Part shown: one piece after another, positions 29,798-40,423 of the stretch | Layout of the letters: the number at the start of each line of letters is the position of its first letter | Position numbering within the stretch: the first letter of the stretch is position 1 | Origin: Caballeronia peredens | Lineage (GTDB): Bacteria; Pseudomonadota; Gammaproteobacteria; Burkholderiales; Burkholderiaceae | Reading direction: 5' to 3' | Length of the DNA stretch: 64,000 nucleotides | Assembly: GCA_001544595.2 (NCBI GenBank) | Contig: FCOH02000012.1 | Span: 62,001 to 126,000, forward strand | Translations under genes and position numbers: made by a program | The notes under the pieces: generated by a model | Told to the model about the DNA's origin: nothing | Database searches by the model: none | What the model saw: only the letters and a program-made list of their open reading frames with translations

Positions 29798-32700
29798 ATG
29801 CCCTCCAAAGCCGTCACCGCGCAGTCCAGTTCTCCCCTGGCGTTCGTCAAGCCAGGTCAGCGTTTTGCCTTCGACGGCGCGACCGGCTCGTCGGATGCGC
29901 TCGCCATCGCGCGCTATCACGCCGCGTATCGCGAAAGCGTGCCGCTCCTGACGGTCGTCACGGCGAGCGCGGTCGACGCGCAGCGCCTCGCCGCCGAAAT
30001 CCCCTTTTTCGCGCCCGACGCGCGCGTGCGCCTGTTGCCCGACTGGGAAACGCTGCCCTACGACACGTTCTCGCCGCATCAGGATCTCGTCTCCGAGCGG
30101 CTGGCGACGCTGCACGATCTCGGCGAAGGACGCTGCGACATTCTCATCGTGCCCGCGACGACCGCGCTCTACCGCATGCCGCCGGCGTCGTTTCTCGCGG
30201 CCTACACGTTCTCGTTCACGCAGGGCGAGCGCCTCGACGAGACCAAACTCAAGGCGCAGCTGACGCTCGCGGGCTACGAGCACGTGAGTCAGGTCGTGCG
30301 TCCGGGCGAATACTGCGTGCGCGGCTCGCTCATCGACCTGTATCCGATGGGCTCGGCGCTGCCGTACCGGATCGATTTGTTCGACGATCAGGTCGATTCG
30401 ATCCGCGCATTCGATCCCGACACGCAGCGCAGCCTTTATCCCGTGCGCGACGTGCGCCTGCTTCCCGGACGCGAGTTTCCGTTCGACGAAGCCGCGCGCA
30501 CCGCGTTTCGCAGCCGCTGGCGCGAGGTGTTCGAAGGCGATCCGAGCCGCTCGCAGATCTACAAGGACATCGGCAACGGCGTGCCGTCGGCGGGTATCGA
30601 ATATTATCTGCCGCTGTTTTTCGAAGAGACGGCGACGCTGTTCCACTATTTGCCGGAAGGCTCGCAGCTTGCTTTCGTCGGCGATCTCGACACGGCGATC
30701 AAGCGCTTCACGAACGACACCAAACAACGCTTCAACTTTCTCGGGCACGATCGCGAGCGGCCGCTGCTCGACCCGCGCCGTCTCTTTCTAACCGACGACG
30801 ATTTCTTCACATTCGCCAAGCCCTTCGCGCAGCTGAAATTCCCGGCCGTGCCCGAAGGCGGCTGGGCCGTGCCGCTGCCGGGACTCGCGATCGATCGCCA
30901 TGCCGACGAGCCGCTGCTCGCGCTGCGCCACTATCTGGAGCAGATGGACAGTCGCGTGATGCTCGTTGCGGAATCGGCCGGGCGGCGCGAAACGATCCAG
31001 CAATTGCTCGCGGACAACGGCCTGCGCGGCGAATCGCGCGACACGTTCCACGAATGGCTCACGAGCGACGGCAAGTTCACGCTCGGCATCGCGCCGCTCG
31101 CCAACGGCTTCGCGTTGCCCGCGGAAAAGCTCGCGATCATCACGGAGACGGAACTCTACGGTCCGCTCGCGCGCCGCGCCGGACGCCGCCGCCAGGAACA
31201 GGCGAGCAACGTCGATTCCATGGTGCGCGATCTCGCCGAGTTGAAAATCGGCGATCCGGTCGTGCACGCGCAGCACGGCATCGGCCGCTATATGGGCCTT
31301 GTATCGATGGATCTCGGCGAAGGCGAAACCGAATTCCTGCATCTCGAATATCAGAACGACGCCAAGCTCTACGTGCCGGTCGCGCAGTTGCACGTGATTT
31401 CGCGCTACAGCGGCGCGGATCCCGAAAGCGCGCCGCTGCACACGCTCGGCTCCGGCCAGTGGGAAAAGGCCAAACGCAAGGCCGCGCAGCAGATCCGCGA
31501 TACGGCCGCGGAACTGCTCAATCTCTACGCGCGCCGCGCCGCGCGCGAAGGCTACGCGTTCAAGCTGGAGCCGCGCGACTACACCAAGTTCGCGGAAAGC
31601 TTCGGCTTCGAGGAAACGCCCGATCAGGCGGCGGCGATCGCAGCCGTCATCGGCGACATGACGAGCGGCAAGCCGATGGACCGTCTCGTCTGCGGCGACG
31701 TCGGCTTCGGCAAGACGGAGGTCGCGCTGCGTGCGGCGTTCATCGCGGTGATGGCGGGCAAACAGGTCGCGATTCTCTCGCCCACGACGCTGCTCGCCGA
31801 ACAGCACACGCAGACCTTCACCGACCGCTTCGCCGACTGGCCCGTGCGCATCGCGGAACTGTCGCGCTTCAAGAGCACGAAAGAAGTGTCGCAGTCGGTG
31901 CAGCAGATCAACGAAGGCAGCGTGGATATTGTCATCGGCACGCACAAGCTGTTGTCGAGCGATGTCAAGTTCAAGCGGCTCGGGCTCGTGATCATCGACG
32001 AGGAGCATCGCTTCGGCGTGCGTCAGAAGGAAGCGCTGAAGGCGTTGCGCGCCGAAGTGGACGTGCTCACGCTCACCGCGACCCCGATTCCGCGCACGCT
32101 CGGCATGGCGCTCGAAGGCCTGCGCGATTTCTCCGTGATCGCGACCGCGCCGCAGAAGCGGCTTGCCATCAAGACCTTCGTGCGGCGCGAGGAAGACGGC
32201 GTGATCCGCGAGGCGATGCTGCGCGAACTCAAGCGCGGCGGGCAGGTGTACTTCCTGCACAACGAAGTCGAGACCATCGAAAACCGCCGCGCGATGCTGG
32301 AAGCGCTCGTGCCCGAGGCGCGCATCGCGGTCGCGCACGGCCAGATGCACGAACGCGAGCTCGAACGCGTGATGCGCGATTTCGTCGGCCAGCGCGCCAA
32401 CGTGCTGTTGTGCACGACCATCATCGAGACCGGCATCGACGTGCCCAGCGCGAACACGATCCTCATGCATCGCGCGGACAAGTTCGGCCTCGCGCAGCTG
32501 CATCAGTTGCGCGGACGCGTCGGGCGCTCGCATCATCAGGCGTACGCGTATCTGCTCGTGCATGATCCGGCGGCGCTGACGAAGCAGGCGCAGCGCCGGC
32601 TGGAGGCGATCCAGCAGATGGAAGAACTCGGCTCGGGGTTCTATCTCGCGATGCACGACCTCGAAATCCGCGGCACCGGCGAAGTGCTCGGCGACAAGCA

Positions 32701-33274
32701 ATCCGGCGAAATCCAGGAAATCGGCTTTCAGCTTTACACCGACATGCTGAACGACGCCGTGCGCGCGCTGAAGGAAGGCCGCGAACCGGACCTCAACGCG
32801 CCGCTCGCGGCCACGACCGAAATCAACCTGCACGCGCCCGCGATCCTGCCCGCCGATTATTGCGGCGACGTGCAGGAGCGTCTGTCGCTCTACAAGCGTC
32901 TCGCGAACTGCGAATCCAGCGATGCGATCGACGGCATTCTGGAAGAGCTCGTCGACCGCTTCGGCAAGTTGCCGCCGCAGGCGCACGCGCTCGTCGAGAC
33001 GCATCGGCTGCGGCTCGCCGCGAAACCGCTCGGCATCTCGAAGATCGACGCCGCCGAACTATCCATCTCGCTTCAGTTCGTGCCGAATCCGCCCGTCGAT
33101 GGCATGAAGATCATCGAGATGGTTCAGAAGCACAAGCACATCAAGCTGGCGGGCCAGGACAAGCTGCGCATCGAGACGCGCAGCCCCGATCTCGCAGTGC
33201 GCATCTCGACAGTCAAGGAGACCCTGCGCGCGCTCGGCGGGCCGGTGCGGCAGCCGGTTGCGGCGGTGCGATAA
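29798..33274 (+). CDS. mfd: Transcription-repair coupling factor Mfd
   Basis: Mfd pushes RNA polymerase off DNA lesions and recruits UvrA, and also rescues stalled polymerase. The 1,158-residue chain matches E. coli (1,148). It has the UvrB-like N-terminal domains ([30 protein letters not shown]), the CarD-like RNA-polymerase-interacting domain starting near residue 484 ([16 protein letters not shown]), the RecG-like translocase with Walker [10 protein letters not shown] near 633 and DEEH near 734, the RGRVGR motif, and the C-terminal autoinhibitory TRCF domain. A single gene divergent from ispDF. Confidence 0.98.
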   Translation: MPSKAVTAQSSSPLAFVKPGQRFAFDGATGSSDALAIARYHAAYRESVPLLTVVTASAVDAQRLAAEIPFFAPDARVRLLPDWETLPYDTFSPHQDLVSERLATLHDLGEGRCDILIVPATTALYRMPPASFLAAYTFSFTQGERLDETKLKAQLTLAGYEHVSQVVRPGEYCVRGSLIDLYPMGSALPYRIDLFDDQVDSIRAFDPDTQRSLYPVRDVRLLPGREFPFDEAARTAFRSRWREVFEGDPSRSQIYKDIGNGVPSAGIEYYLPLFFEETATLFHYLPEGSQLAFVGDLDTAIKRFTNDTKQRFNFLGHDRERPLLDPRRLFLTDDDFFTFAKPFAQLKFPAVPEGGWAVPLPGLAIDRHADEPLLALRHYLEQMDSRVMLVAESAGRRETIQQLLADNGLRGESRDTFHEWLTSDGKFTLGIAPLANGFALPAEKLAIITETELYGPLARRAGRRRQEQASNVDSMVRDLAELKIGDPVVHAQHGIGRYMGLVSMDLGEGETEFLHLEYQNDAKLYVPVAQLHVISRYSGADPESAPLHTLGSGQWEKAKRKAAQQIRDTAAELLNLYARRAAREGYAFKLEPRDYTKFAESFGFEETPDQAAAIAAVIGDMTSGKPMDRLVCGDVGFGKTEVALRAAFIAVMAGKQVAILSPTTLLAEQHTQTFTDRFADWPVRIAELSRFKSTKEVSQSVQQINEGSVDIVIGTHKLLSSDVKFKRLGLVIIDEEHRFGVRQKEALKALRAEVDVLTLTATPIPRTLGMALEGLRDFSVIATAPQKRLAIKTFVRREEDGVIREAMLRELKRGGQVYFLHNEVETIENRRAMLEALVPEARIAVAHGQMHERELERVMRDFVGQRANVLLCTTIIETGIDVPSANTILMHRADKFGLAQLHQLRGRVGRSHHQAYAYLLVHDPAALTKQAQRRLEAIQQMEELGSGFYLAMHDLEIRGTGEVLGDKQSGEIQEIGFQLYTDMLNDAVRALKEGREPDLNAPLAATTEINLHAPAILPADYCGDVQERLSLYKRLANCESSDAIDGILEELVDRFGKLPPQAHALVETHRLRLAAKPLGISKIDAAELSISLQFVPNPPVDGMKIIEMVQKHKHIKLAGQDKLRIETRSPDLAVRISTVKETLRALGGPVRQPVAAVR

Positions 33275-33352
33275 GGCATCCACGTGATTTTGGCTCCCGC
33301 TGGGCGGTCCTTATTTCGGCTATGATCGAACTCTGTCCGCAGGAGTCAAAAC

Positions 33353-34588
33353 ATGTCACAGATCGCTGATACGGCGCATCTCGAAGCTTCATCTTCCTCG
33401 TCAAAGAGCGCGTCGCCGGTTTCGCTGCCGTGGATCGAACGGCTCGTTTCTTTCGACACTGTCAGCCGCAATCCGAATCTCGGCCTGATCGAAACCGTGC
33501 GCGACGCGTTGCGCCACGCGGGCGTGGACGCCACCATCACCACGGATCCGCGCGGCCAATGGGCGAACCTTTTCGCGACCGTGCCGGCGCACGACGGCGA
33601 GACCAACGGCGGCATCGTGCTGTCGGGTCATACGGATGTCGTGCCGGTCGACGGCCAGGACTGGCAAAGCGATCCCTTCAGGCCCGAAGTGCGCGATGGC
33701 CTTCTGTACGGCCGCGGCACGTGCGACATGAAAGGCTTCATCGGCGCGGCGCTCGCGTTGCTGCCGCAGATGCAGGCGACGAAACTCGCGAAACCCATCC
33801 ACTTTGCGCTTTCGTACGATGAAGAAGTCGGCTGCGCCGGCGCGCCGCTGATGATCGCCGACCTGCAAAAGCGCGGCGTGCGGCCGGACGGCTGCATCGT
33901 CGGCGAGCCGACGTCGATGCGCCCGGTCATCGCGCACAAGGGAATCAACACGTATCGCTGTTGCGTGCGCGGCTTCGCCGCCCATTCGTCGCTGACGCCG
34001 AAAGGCCTGAACGCGATCGAGTACGCGGCGCGGCTCATCTGCCACATCCGCGATCTGGTCGACGAATTCCGCGCCAAAGGGCCGTTCGACGAACTCTACG
34101 ACGTGCCCTTCACCACTGGCCAAACGAGCACGATCAAGGGCGGCAACGCGATCAACACCGTGCCCGCCGAGTGCACCTTCGACTTCGAATTCCGCAACCT
34201 GCCGACGATCGATCCGGCGCAGATCTTCGGGCGCATCGAGTCGTACGCGCGCGAAACGCTGCTGCCGAAGATGCTGAAGGAGCACGGCAACGCAGCGATC
34301 GAATTCACGAAGCTGGCCTCCGCGCCGGGCCTCGACGCGACCGAGCAGGCCGCCATCACGCAACTCGTGCGCGCGCTCACGCACAATCAGGACAAGCGCA
34401 AGGTCGCCTACGGCACCGAAGCCGGGCTGTTCGCCAACGCGGGCGTGCCGAGCATCGTGTGCGGGCCGGGCAACATCGAGCAGGCGCACAAGGCGAACGA
34501 GTACGTCTCGCTCGAACAGCTCGTGCAGTGCGAGGCGTTCTTGGGCAAGTTCATCCACAGCATGTCCGTCGAAGCGCAAGCCCGCTGA
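33353..34588 (+). CDS. argE: Acetylornithine deacetylase
   Basis: An M20-family metalloenzyme that releases ornithine from N-acetylornithine in arginine synthesis. The 411-residue product has the metal-binding blocks LSGHTDVVPVDG (His, Asp), YGRGTCDMKGF (bridging Asp) and YDEEVGCAGAP (general-base Glu and metal Glu), plus the dimerisation domain (GFAAHSSLTPKGLNAIEYA) and C-terminal CGPGNIEQAHKANEYV with the last metal His. An AGGAG ribosome site precedes the ATG. The threonine dehydratase gene follows after 22 bases, suggesting co-transcription. Other arg genes are not in the window. Confidence 0.94.
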   Translation: MSQIADTAHLEASSSSSKSASPVSLPWIERLVSFDTVSRNPNLGLIETVRDALRHAGVDATITTDPRGQWANLFATVPAHDGETNGGIVLSGHTDVVPVDGQDWQSDPFRPEVRDGLLYGRGTCDMKGFIGAALALLPQMQATKLAKPIHFALSYDEEVGCAGAPLMIADLQKRGVRPDGCIVGEPTSMRPVIAHKGINTYRCCVRGFAAHSSLTPKGLNAIEYAARLICHIRDLVDEFRAKGPFDELYDVPFTTGQTSTIKGGNAINTVPAECTFDFEFRNLPTIDPAQIFGRIESYARETLLPKMLKEHGNAAIEFTKLASAPGLDATEQAAITQLVRALTHNQDKRKVAYGTEAGLFANAGVPSIVCGPGNIEQAHKANEYVSLEQLVQCEAFLGKFIHSMSVEAQAR

Positions 34589-34610
34589 CACCTTCAACGC
34601 AAGCGAAGCC

Positions 34611-35621
34611 ATGTCCACCGCCACGCATTCCGACAACACCATCGACGGCACGCCGATCCCGACGCTCGACGAAATCGCCGAGCAGCACATGGCGCTCGCG
34701 CCGTGGGTCGCGCGCACGCCGATCTTCGAACGCCACGATTTTCCGACGCTCGAAGGCACGCCCGTCACGTTCAAGTTCGAACTGCTGCAGGCAAGCGGCA
34801 CGTTCAAGGCGCGCGGCGCGTTCTCGAACATTCTCGCGCTCTCCGACAGCGAACGTTCGGCGGGCGTCACCTGCGTGTCGGCGGGCAATCATGCGGTGGC
34901 GGTCGCCTATGCCGCGCAGCGCATGGACGTGGGCGCGAAGGTCGTCATCATCAAGAGCGCGAGTCCGGCGCGCGTGGCGCTGTGCCGGCGCTTCGGCGCG
35001 GAAGTCGTGTTCGCGGAAAACGTCGCGGAAGCGTTCGATGTCGTGCGGCGTGTCGAGGCAGAGGAAGGACGCGTGTTCATCCATCCGTTCAACGGCTATC
35101 GCACGGTGCTCGGCACGGCGACGCTCGGCTACGAGTGGACTTCGCAGGCGCCCGATCTCGACGCGGTGATTCTGCCGATCGGTGGCGGCGGCCTGGCCGC
35201 GGGCGTGTCGACGGCCATGCGTCTCGCGAATCCGTCGCTGCATGTGTACGGCGTCGAACCGGAAGGCTCGGACGCGATGTGCCGCAGCTTCGCCGCGAAT
35301 CACACGATCAAGATGGGCGCGATGCACGGCATCGCCGACTCGCTGATGGCGCCGCATACCGAGCAGTACAGCTATGAACTGTGCCGGCGGCATATCGACG
35401 AAATCGTGACCGTATCGGACGACGCGCTGCGTCACGGCATGCTGCAGCTTTTCAGCGAACTGAAGCTTGCAGTCGAGCCGGCGTGCGCCGCGGCCACTGC
35501 CGCCCTGCTCGGTCCGCTGCGCGAGCGTCTGCAAGGCAAGCGTGTGGGCGTGCTTCTGTGCGGCACCAATACCGATCCCGCCACGTTCGCGCGTCATCTG
35601 GCGGCCGTGGCCGCCGTCTGA
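34611..35621 (+). CDS. Threonine dehydratase (PLP fold type II, no ACT domain)
   Basis: A cytosolic PLP enzyme that deaminates threonine (or serine) to a 2-oxoacid. The 336-residue length and absence of a C-terminal ACT domain place it with catabolic TdcB-like or serine-racemase-like enzymes, not the long allosteric IlvA. The PLP lysine is Lys66 in ASGTFKARGAFSN; the phosphate-binding glycine loop is PIGGGGLAAGV near residue 190. The first 20 residues are variable. It follows argE closely. Threonine synthesis genes hom and thrC lie 10 kb away on the other strand. L-serine or D-serine as substrates cannot be excluded. Confidence 0.85.
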   Translation: MSTATHSDNTIDGTPIPTLDEIAEQHMALAPWVARTPIFERHDFPTLEGTPVTFKFELLQASGTFKARGAFSNILALSDSERSAGVTCVSAGNHAVAVAYAAQRMDVGAKVVIIKSASPARVALCRRFGAEVVFAENVAEAFDVVRRVEAEEGRVFIHPFNGYRTVLGTATLGYEWTSQAPDLDAVILPIGGGGLAAGVSTAMRLANPSLHVYGVEPEGSDAMCRSFAANHTIKMGAMHGIADSLMAPHTEQYSYELCRRHIDEIVTVSDDALRHGMLQLFSELKLAVEPACAAATAALLGPLRERLQGKRVGVLLCGTNTDPATFARHLAAVAAV

Positions 35622-35694
35622 AAGGCGCGCGGCTCCTCATCTTTCCCGCTTCATCGCAAGACGAGAGGCCGTGGTCCGACTGGCGCGGGCGCGC

Positions 35695-36516
35695 TTACAT
35701 GACGGCAGCGAGCCGTCTGCGCTCGCTGCGCTGCATGAAGTAGTTCGCGGCGATCACGCCCGCCGTCACCAGTGCGATGAACAGCGTGGCGAGCGCGTTC
35801 ATCTCCGGATTGAGCCCGAGCCGCACACGCGAGAACACGACGAGCGGGAGTGTCGTCGAACCGGGGCCGGACAGGAACGCCGACAGCACGAGATCGTCGA
35901 TCGACAGCGTAAACGACAGCAGCCAGCCAGCCACGAGCGCCTGCGAGATGAGCGGCAGCGTGATCGTGAAAAACACGCGCAAAGGCGTGGCGCCCAGATC
36001 GAGCGCGGCTTCTTCCAGCGACGGATTCAGTTCCCGCACGCGCGATTCGACGATGATCGCCACATAGGAGATGCACAGCATCACGTGGCCGATCCAGATC
36101 GTGAAGATTCCGCGCCCCGCCGGCCAGCCGATCAGTTTCGCCATTTCGACGAACAGCAGCAAGAGCGAGATGCCCTGAATGACTTCGGGAATCACGAGCG
36201 GTGCGTTGATCATGCCCGTGTAAAGCGTGAAGCCCCTGAAGCGGCCCATGCGCGCGAGCACGAAGCCCGCCCACGTGCCGATCACGACCGACGCGCACGC
36301 CGTCATGAACGCGATGCGCAACGACAGCCACGCGGCGCTGATGAGTTCGTCGTCGGTCCAGAGCGCCCGGTACCACTTCAGCGAAAACTCGGTCCACACG
36401 GTGACGAGCGGCGAATCGTTGAACGAGTACACGATCAGGCTGATGATCGGGATATACAGAAACGCGAACCCGATCCCGAGCGCGGTGATTTGAAGCGGAC
36501 GGCTTGGCTTGATCAT
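35695..36516 (-). CDS. potI: Polyamine ABC transporter permease, PotI type
   Basis: One of two inner-membrane permeases of a putrescine/spermidine importer. The 273-residue product has six predicted transmembrane segments, the first at about 11-31 (LGIGFAFLYIPIISLIVYSF). The coupling loop that contacts the ATPase is EEAALDLGATPLRVFFTITLP (EAA motif, about residues 168-188). The start ATG at 36516 overlaps the potH stop (ATGA), so translation is coupled. It ends the potFGHI operon; the neighbour on the other side is convergent and no clear terminator is visible in the 73-base gap. Confidence 0.95.
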   Translation of the reverse strand: MIKPSRPLQITALGIGFAFLYIPIISLIVYSFNDSPLVTVWTEFSLKWYRALWTDDELISAAWLSLRIAFMTACASVVIGTWAGFVLARMGRFRGFTLYTGMINAPLVIPEVIQGISLLLLFVEMAKLIGWPAGRGIFTIWIGHVMLCISYVAIIVESRVRELNPSLEEAALDLGATPLRVFFTITLPLISQALVAGWLLSFTLSIDDLVLSAFLSGPGSTTLPLVVFSRVRLGLNPEMNALATLFIALVTAGVIAANYFMQRSERRRLAAVM

Positions 36517-37421
36517 CGCTTTTCCTCCAGTTGCTTCGCCTGGAAATGCTGGAAAAGCGCCATCGGCACGAGCAGCAGCAGGACCATCGCGCAGGTGACG
36601 GCGGAAGCCATCGGCCAGTCGGCGTTGTCGAAGAACTCGTTCCACATGACGCGGCCGATCATCAGCGTGTCCGCGCCGCCGAGCAATTCCGGAATCACGT
36701 ACTCGCCGACCGCCGGAATGAAGACGAGCAGACAGCCCGCGATGATGCCGTTCTTCGACAGCGGCAGCGTGATCTGCACGAACGCCTTCCACGGCTTCGC
36801 GCCGAGATCGTAGGCCGCTTCGAGCAAGGTCAGGTCCATCTTCACGAGATGCGCGTACAGCGGCATCACGAGAAACGGCAAGTACGAATACACCATGCCG
36901 ATATAGACCGCGGTATTCGTGTGATACAGCTCGATCGGCGAATGGATCAGGCCGATCGACATCAGGAAATTGTTGAGCAGGCCGTTGTTCTTGAGAATGC
37001 CGATCCACGCGTACACGCGGATCAGAAACGAGGTCCAGAACGGCAGCATCACGGCCATCATCAGCAGGTTGCGCGTCTCCGGGTTCGAGCGCGCGATGTA
37101 ATACGCCATCGGATAGCCGATCAGCAGGCACAGGACCGTCGAGACCGCCGCGACCAGCAGCGAATTCATGTAGGTCGCGAAGTACAGGCTGTCCTGGACG
37201 AGGAACGCGTAGTGCGAGAAGTCGAGCGCGATGTTCATCACGCCGTCCTTCATCGCGAGCAGTTCCGTGTACGGCGGAATGCCCAGCTGGCTGTCCGCGA
37301 AGCTGATCTTCACGACGAGCAGGAACGGCACGAAGAACAGCATCAGCAGCCATAGATACGGCCCGCCGATGACCAGCGTGCGCCCGGAGACGCCCATGCG
37401 CTTGAGCAGGTTCGTCATCAT
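36513..37421 (-). CDS. potH: Polyamine ABC transporter permease, PotH type
   Basis: The second permease of the polyamine importer, 302 residues with six predicted membrane helices, the first at about 17-37 (GGPYLWLLMLFFVPFLLVV). The EAA coupling loop reads LEAAYDLGAKPWKAFVQITLP near residue 190-215. PAVGEYVIPELLGG after it is typical of PotB/PotH. It overlaps potG upstream by four bases and potI downstream by four bases, so all three membrane components are translationally coupled. Confidence 0.95.
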   Translation of the reverse strand: MMTNLLKRMGVSGRTLVIGGPYLWLLMLFFVPFLLVVKISFADSQLGIPPYTELLAMKDGVMNIALDFSHYAFLVQDSLYFATYMNSLLVAAVSTVLCLLIGYPMAYYIARSNPETRNLLMMAVMLPFWTSFLIRVYAWIGILKNNGLLNNFLMSIGLIHSPIELYHTNTAVYIGMVYSYLPFLVMPLYAHLVKMDLTLLEAAYDLGAKPWKAFVQITLPLSKNGIIAGCLLVFIPAVGEYVIPELLGGADTLMIGRVMWNEFFDNADWPMASAVTCAMVLLLLVPMALFQHFQAKQLEEKR

Positions 37422-38596
37422 GACGTCAGCACCACGCCTGCCGACGCGCTCCAGCGCACGTAGACTTCGTCGTCGAAAGTGGGCGAATCGATCTCGCCGA
37501 GCGCGAGGCTCGACACGTTCGCGACCACGACCTTGCCGGAATCGAGCGTCACGTGATAGAGCGTGTAGCCGCCCATGTACGCGATGTTGCTTACCTTGCC
37601 GCGTCCCCAGTTGTACGCGCCCTCGGGCGGCTTGCGCATCAGCGCAATGCGCTCCGGCCGCACGGAGATGGTCACGGGCATGCCGAGCGGCCCGGTGATG
37701 CCGTGATTCACGTACATGCGCACCGGCAGATCCGGCGTCTCGACGAACACGTGATCGGGTTCGTCCTCGACGACCGCGCCATCGAACAGATTGGTCGAGC
37801 CGATGAACCCCGCCGAAAAGCGGCTGTTCGGATACTCGTAGACTTCGTGCGGCGTGCCGAGCTGCACGATCCGCCCTTCGCTCATCACGGCGAGACGATT
37901 GGCCATCGTCATTGCTTCTTCCTGATCGTGCGTGACCATGATGCAGGTCACGCCCACCTGATCCAGGATGTTGACGAGCTCGATCTGCGTGCGCTGCCGG
38001 ATCTGCTTGTCTAGCGCGGACATCGGCTCGTCGAGCAACAGGAGCTTCGGACGCTTGACGAGACTGCGCGCGAGCGCCACGCGCTGCTGCTGTCCGCCCG
38101 ACAACTGATGCGGCTTGCGCTTGGCGTACTGCGCCATCTGCACGAGCTCGAGCGCCTTGTGCACGCGCTCCTTGAGCTCGGCGCCGCGCACGCCTTCCTG
38201 CTTCAGCCCGAACGCGACGTTCGATTCCACGCTCATGTGCGGGAACAGCGCGTAGGACTGGAACATCATGTTCACCGGCCGCGTATACGGCGGCATCTTC
38301 GCGAGGTCTTCGCCGTCGATCAGGATCTGCCCTTCGGTCACGGATTCGAGCCCGGCGAGCATGCGCAGCAGCGTCGATTTACCGCAGCCCGAGCTGCCGA
38401 GCAGCGCGAACAGTTCGCCCTTCTTCACCGACAGATTGACGCCTCGCACGGCCGTCGTGTCGCCGAATTTCTTCACGACGTCGACGATCTGCACGAAGTT
38501 GTCGTCCAGGCTCGCGCCCGCTGCAAGGCCGCCCGGCTCGCGCCGGCCGCCTGATCCGTTGGGCGTTCCCTTCAACGCGCTCGACTGCTCACTCAT
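37418..38596 (-). CDS. potG: Polyamine ABC transporter ATP-binding protein, PotG type
   Basis: The ATPase of the polyamine importer. From ATG 38596 it has 392 residues: a variable Ser/Gly-rich N-terminus (about 30), an ABC domain with Walker A LLGSSGCGKSTLL, signature [15 protein letters not shown] and Walker B LLLLDEPMSALD, and a C-terminal TOBE/regulatory domain (about 280-390). ATG 38623 in frame is an alternative start; neither has an ideal ribosome site. It overlaps potH by four bases. A terminator hairpin lies between it and potF upstream, so it is probably made in smaller amount than the binding protein. Confidence 0.93.
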   Translation of the reverse strand: MSEQSSALKGTPNGSGGRREPGGLAAGASLDDNFVQIVDVVKKFGDTTAVRGVNLSVKKGELFALLGSSGCGKSTLLRMLAGLESVTEGQILIDGEDLAKMPPYTRPVNMMFQSYALFPHMSVESNVAFGLKQEGVRGAELKERVHKALELVQMAQYAKRKPHQLSGGQQQRVALARSLVKRPKLLLLDEPMSALDKQIRQRTQIELVNILDQVGVTCIMVTHDQEEAMTMANRLAVMSEGRIVQLGTPHEVYEYPNSRFSAGFIGSTNLFDGAVVEDEPDHVFVETPDLPVRMYVNHGITGPLGMPVTISVRPERIALMRKPPEGAYNWGRGKVSNIAYMGGYTLYHVTLDSGKVVVANVSSLALGEIDSPTFDDEVYVRWSASAGVVLTS

Positions 38597-38649
38597 GATT
38601 GCCTGTTCGACTCCTGCTTCCATGTCCTTCGTGGCCGGGATCGGCCACG

Positions 38650-38676
38650 AACAAAGCCCCCGGAGGTCCGAGGGCT
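38650..38676 (-). terminator. Internal terminator between potF and potG
   Basis: On the minus strand AGCCCTCGG (38676-38668) pairs with CCGGGGGCT (38663-38655, one G-U pair) around the loop ACCT, followed by TTGTT. It probably lets only part of the potF transcripts continue into the membrane-component genes. Confidence 0.75.
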
Positions 38677-38710
38677 TCGTCGATTCAAAAAAATGACCGT
38701 CTTCTCAACA

Positions 38711-39823
38711 TCATCGGCCGGACTTGAACTCGGTCCAGAGCCGCGTCTGCAGACGCTGGATTTCCGGCGGCAGCGGCTTCAGCAGGAACAGCGTCTTGAT
38801 GACGTCCTGCGGCGGATACACGGCCGGATCGTTCGCCACGTCCTTGTCGACATACTTGCGTGCTTCGAGGTTCGCGCTCGGGTAATACACCGCGTTGGTG
38901 ATCGCCGCGTGAACCTGCGGTGTCTCGATGTAGTTGATCCACTCGTGCGCGGCGTCCTTGTTCTTCGCGTCCTTCGGAATGGCCATCACGTCGAACCACA
39001 CGGGCGCGCCGCCCTTCGGAATGTAATACTCGATCTTGAACGGCTTCTTCGCTTCGACCGCACGATGCTTCGCGATCACGACATCGCCCGACCAGCCGTA
39101 GGCGAAGCAGATGTCGCCGCCGACCATGTCGTTGATATAACCCGACGAGTTGAACTGCGTGATGTACGGACGGATTTTCTTGAGCATCGCGAGCGCCTCG
39201 CGATAGTCGGCCGGGTTCGTGCTCATCGGGTCTTTACCGAGGTAATGCAGCGCGGCCGCGAACATCTGGTCGGGCGCGTCGAGCACCGATACGCCGCACG
39301 CCTTCAGCTTCGAAATGTTCTCGGGCTTGAAGAGGATGTCCCAGTTATTGAGTTCGACGTTGCCGAGAATCTTCTTGGCCTTGTCGACGTTGTAGCCCAG
39401 GCCGGTCGTGCCGTATGCCCAGGGCACGCTGTACTTGTTGCCCGGATCCGCGCCCTCGACCAGCTTCATCAGGTCGGGGTCGAGGTATTTCAGGTTGGGC
39501 AGCTTCGATTTGTCGAGCGGAGAAAAGATGTTGGCGGCGATCTGCTTGCCCGCGTAGTTGCTCGTCGGCACGACGATGTCATAGCCCGAGTTGCCGGTCA
39601 GCAGCTTGGCCTGGAGAGTGTCGTCGCTGTCGTAGTTGTCGTACTTCACCTTGACGCCGGTCTGCTTGGTGAAGTTGGGAATCGTGTCCTTGGCGATGTA
39701 GTCCGACCAGTTGTACACGTTCAACTGCGTGTCCTTCGCGGACGCTGCGAGCGGAGTCAACATCGCGGCGCATGCCAGGGCGCCTGCCAGCTTCGCCGTG
39801 CGGCTCGCCAGTTTCTCGTTCAT
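38711..39823 (-). CDS. potF: Periplasmic polyamine-binding protein, PotF type
   Basis: The solute-binding protein of the putrescine/spermidine importer, 370 residues, matching E. coli PotF. A signal peptide of about 29 residues (LAGALACAAMLTPLAASAK) leads to the mature start DTQLNVYNWSDYI, in which Trp and Ser-Asp contact the ligand in PotD/PotF. Later ligand-site parts are PWAYGTTGLGYN and ICFAYGWSGDVV. An AAGGGAGA ribosome site precedes ATG 39823. It is the first gene of potFGHI and is followed by an internal terminator. Confidence 0.96.
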   Translation of the reverse strand: MNEKLASRTAKLAGALACAAMLTPLAASAKDTQLNVYNWSDYIAKDTIPNFTKQTGVKVKYDNYDSDDTLQAKLLTGNSGYDIVVPTSNYAGKQIAANIFSPLDKSKLPNLKYLDPDLMKLVEGADPGNKYSVPWAYGTTGLGYNVDKAKKILGNVELNNWDILFKPENISKLKACGVSVLDAPDQMFAAALHYLGKDPMSTNPADYREALAMLKKIRPYITQFNSSGYINDMVGGDICFAYGWSGDVVIAKHRAVEAKKPFKIEYYIPKGGAPVWFDVMAIPKDAKNKDAAHEWINYIETPQVHAAITNAVYYPSANLEARKYVDKDVANDPAVYPPQDVIKTLFLLKPLPPEIQRLQTRLWTEFKSGR

Positions 39824-40423
39824 CTCGATTCTCCCTTGTTCCGACTTGTCACGGCATCGTGTCGCGCGGTCCCCGGCGATTGTCCCATCGTCCGATATGG
39901 CCCGCGACCCCTTCAAAACCCCGAAAACTACCATTAAACGCAAGCACGACAAAAATCCCGGCTCCGCCTGTCGCGCAAAATGTACACGCCCGAGCGCAAG
40001 GCTTCCCGAAAGACGCGCTGTGCGGGCGTAAAGCGCGCCTTGCGAGGGTTTCGGCGCGCGCGCGAGTACGCGCGGGCGCTCGGAAAGAGCGCGCATTTTA
40101 GCCCCTATTCGACGCGTGCGGGACGTCATAAAACCACACTCGCCGCAGTGGCTCGACCGCGCGACGGAACTACGCGATGTCATTATTCGTGATCGGCATG
40201 CCCGCATGCGGTCGCGCCCGTCGTCCGTCCGTTCCCGTCCGGGCCGGAAGAGAGGCGTCGGCGCGCATGCAACCGGGCGCCCGAGCCTGACGAATAGCCA
40301 GCGGAACAGTTGTTGCGAGCCAATTCGACGTGCGCCGTGAAAGGCGGCGCATCCTGAACCGCAACGCACGCGTATACCCATCGTGACGCCGCCCGTTGCC
40401 CCGCTATTCGAGGCCGCTCCCGC
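39824..40423. other. Intergenic region between divergent potF and mntH-type gene
   Basis: This 600-base stretch, the longest gap in the window, has no supported gene. A minus-strand GCTAAAAT (40102-40095) could be the potF -10 region, giving a leader of about 270 bases. A TATACC at 40373-40378 faces the Nramp gene but lacks a -35 partner. I find no clear Fur, MntR or riboswitch motif. Confidence 0.45.

Noticed and set aside
30788..33004. Open frame of 738 codons antisense to mfd
   Set aside because: A shadow of the GC-skewed third codon positions of mfd, without any domain.
40373..40423. Manganese riboswitch or MntR box before the Nramp gene
   Set aside because: I found neither the yybP-ykoY conserved loops nor a palindrome resembling an MntR or Fur box.
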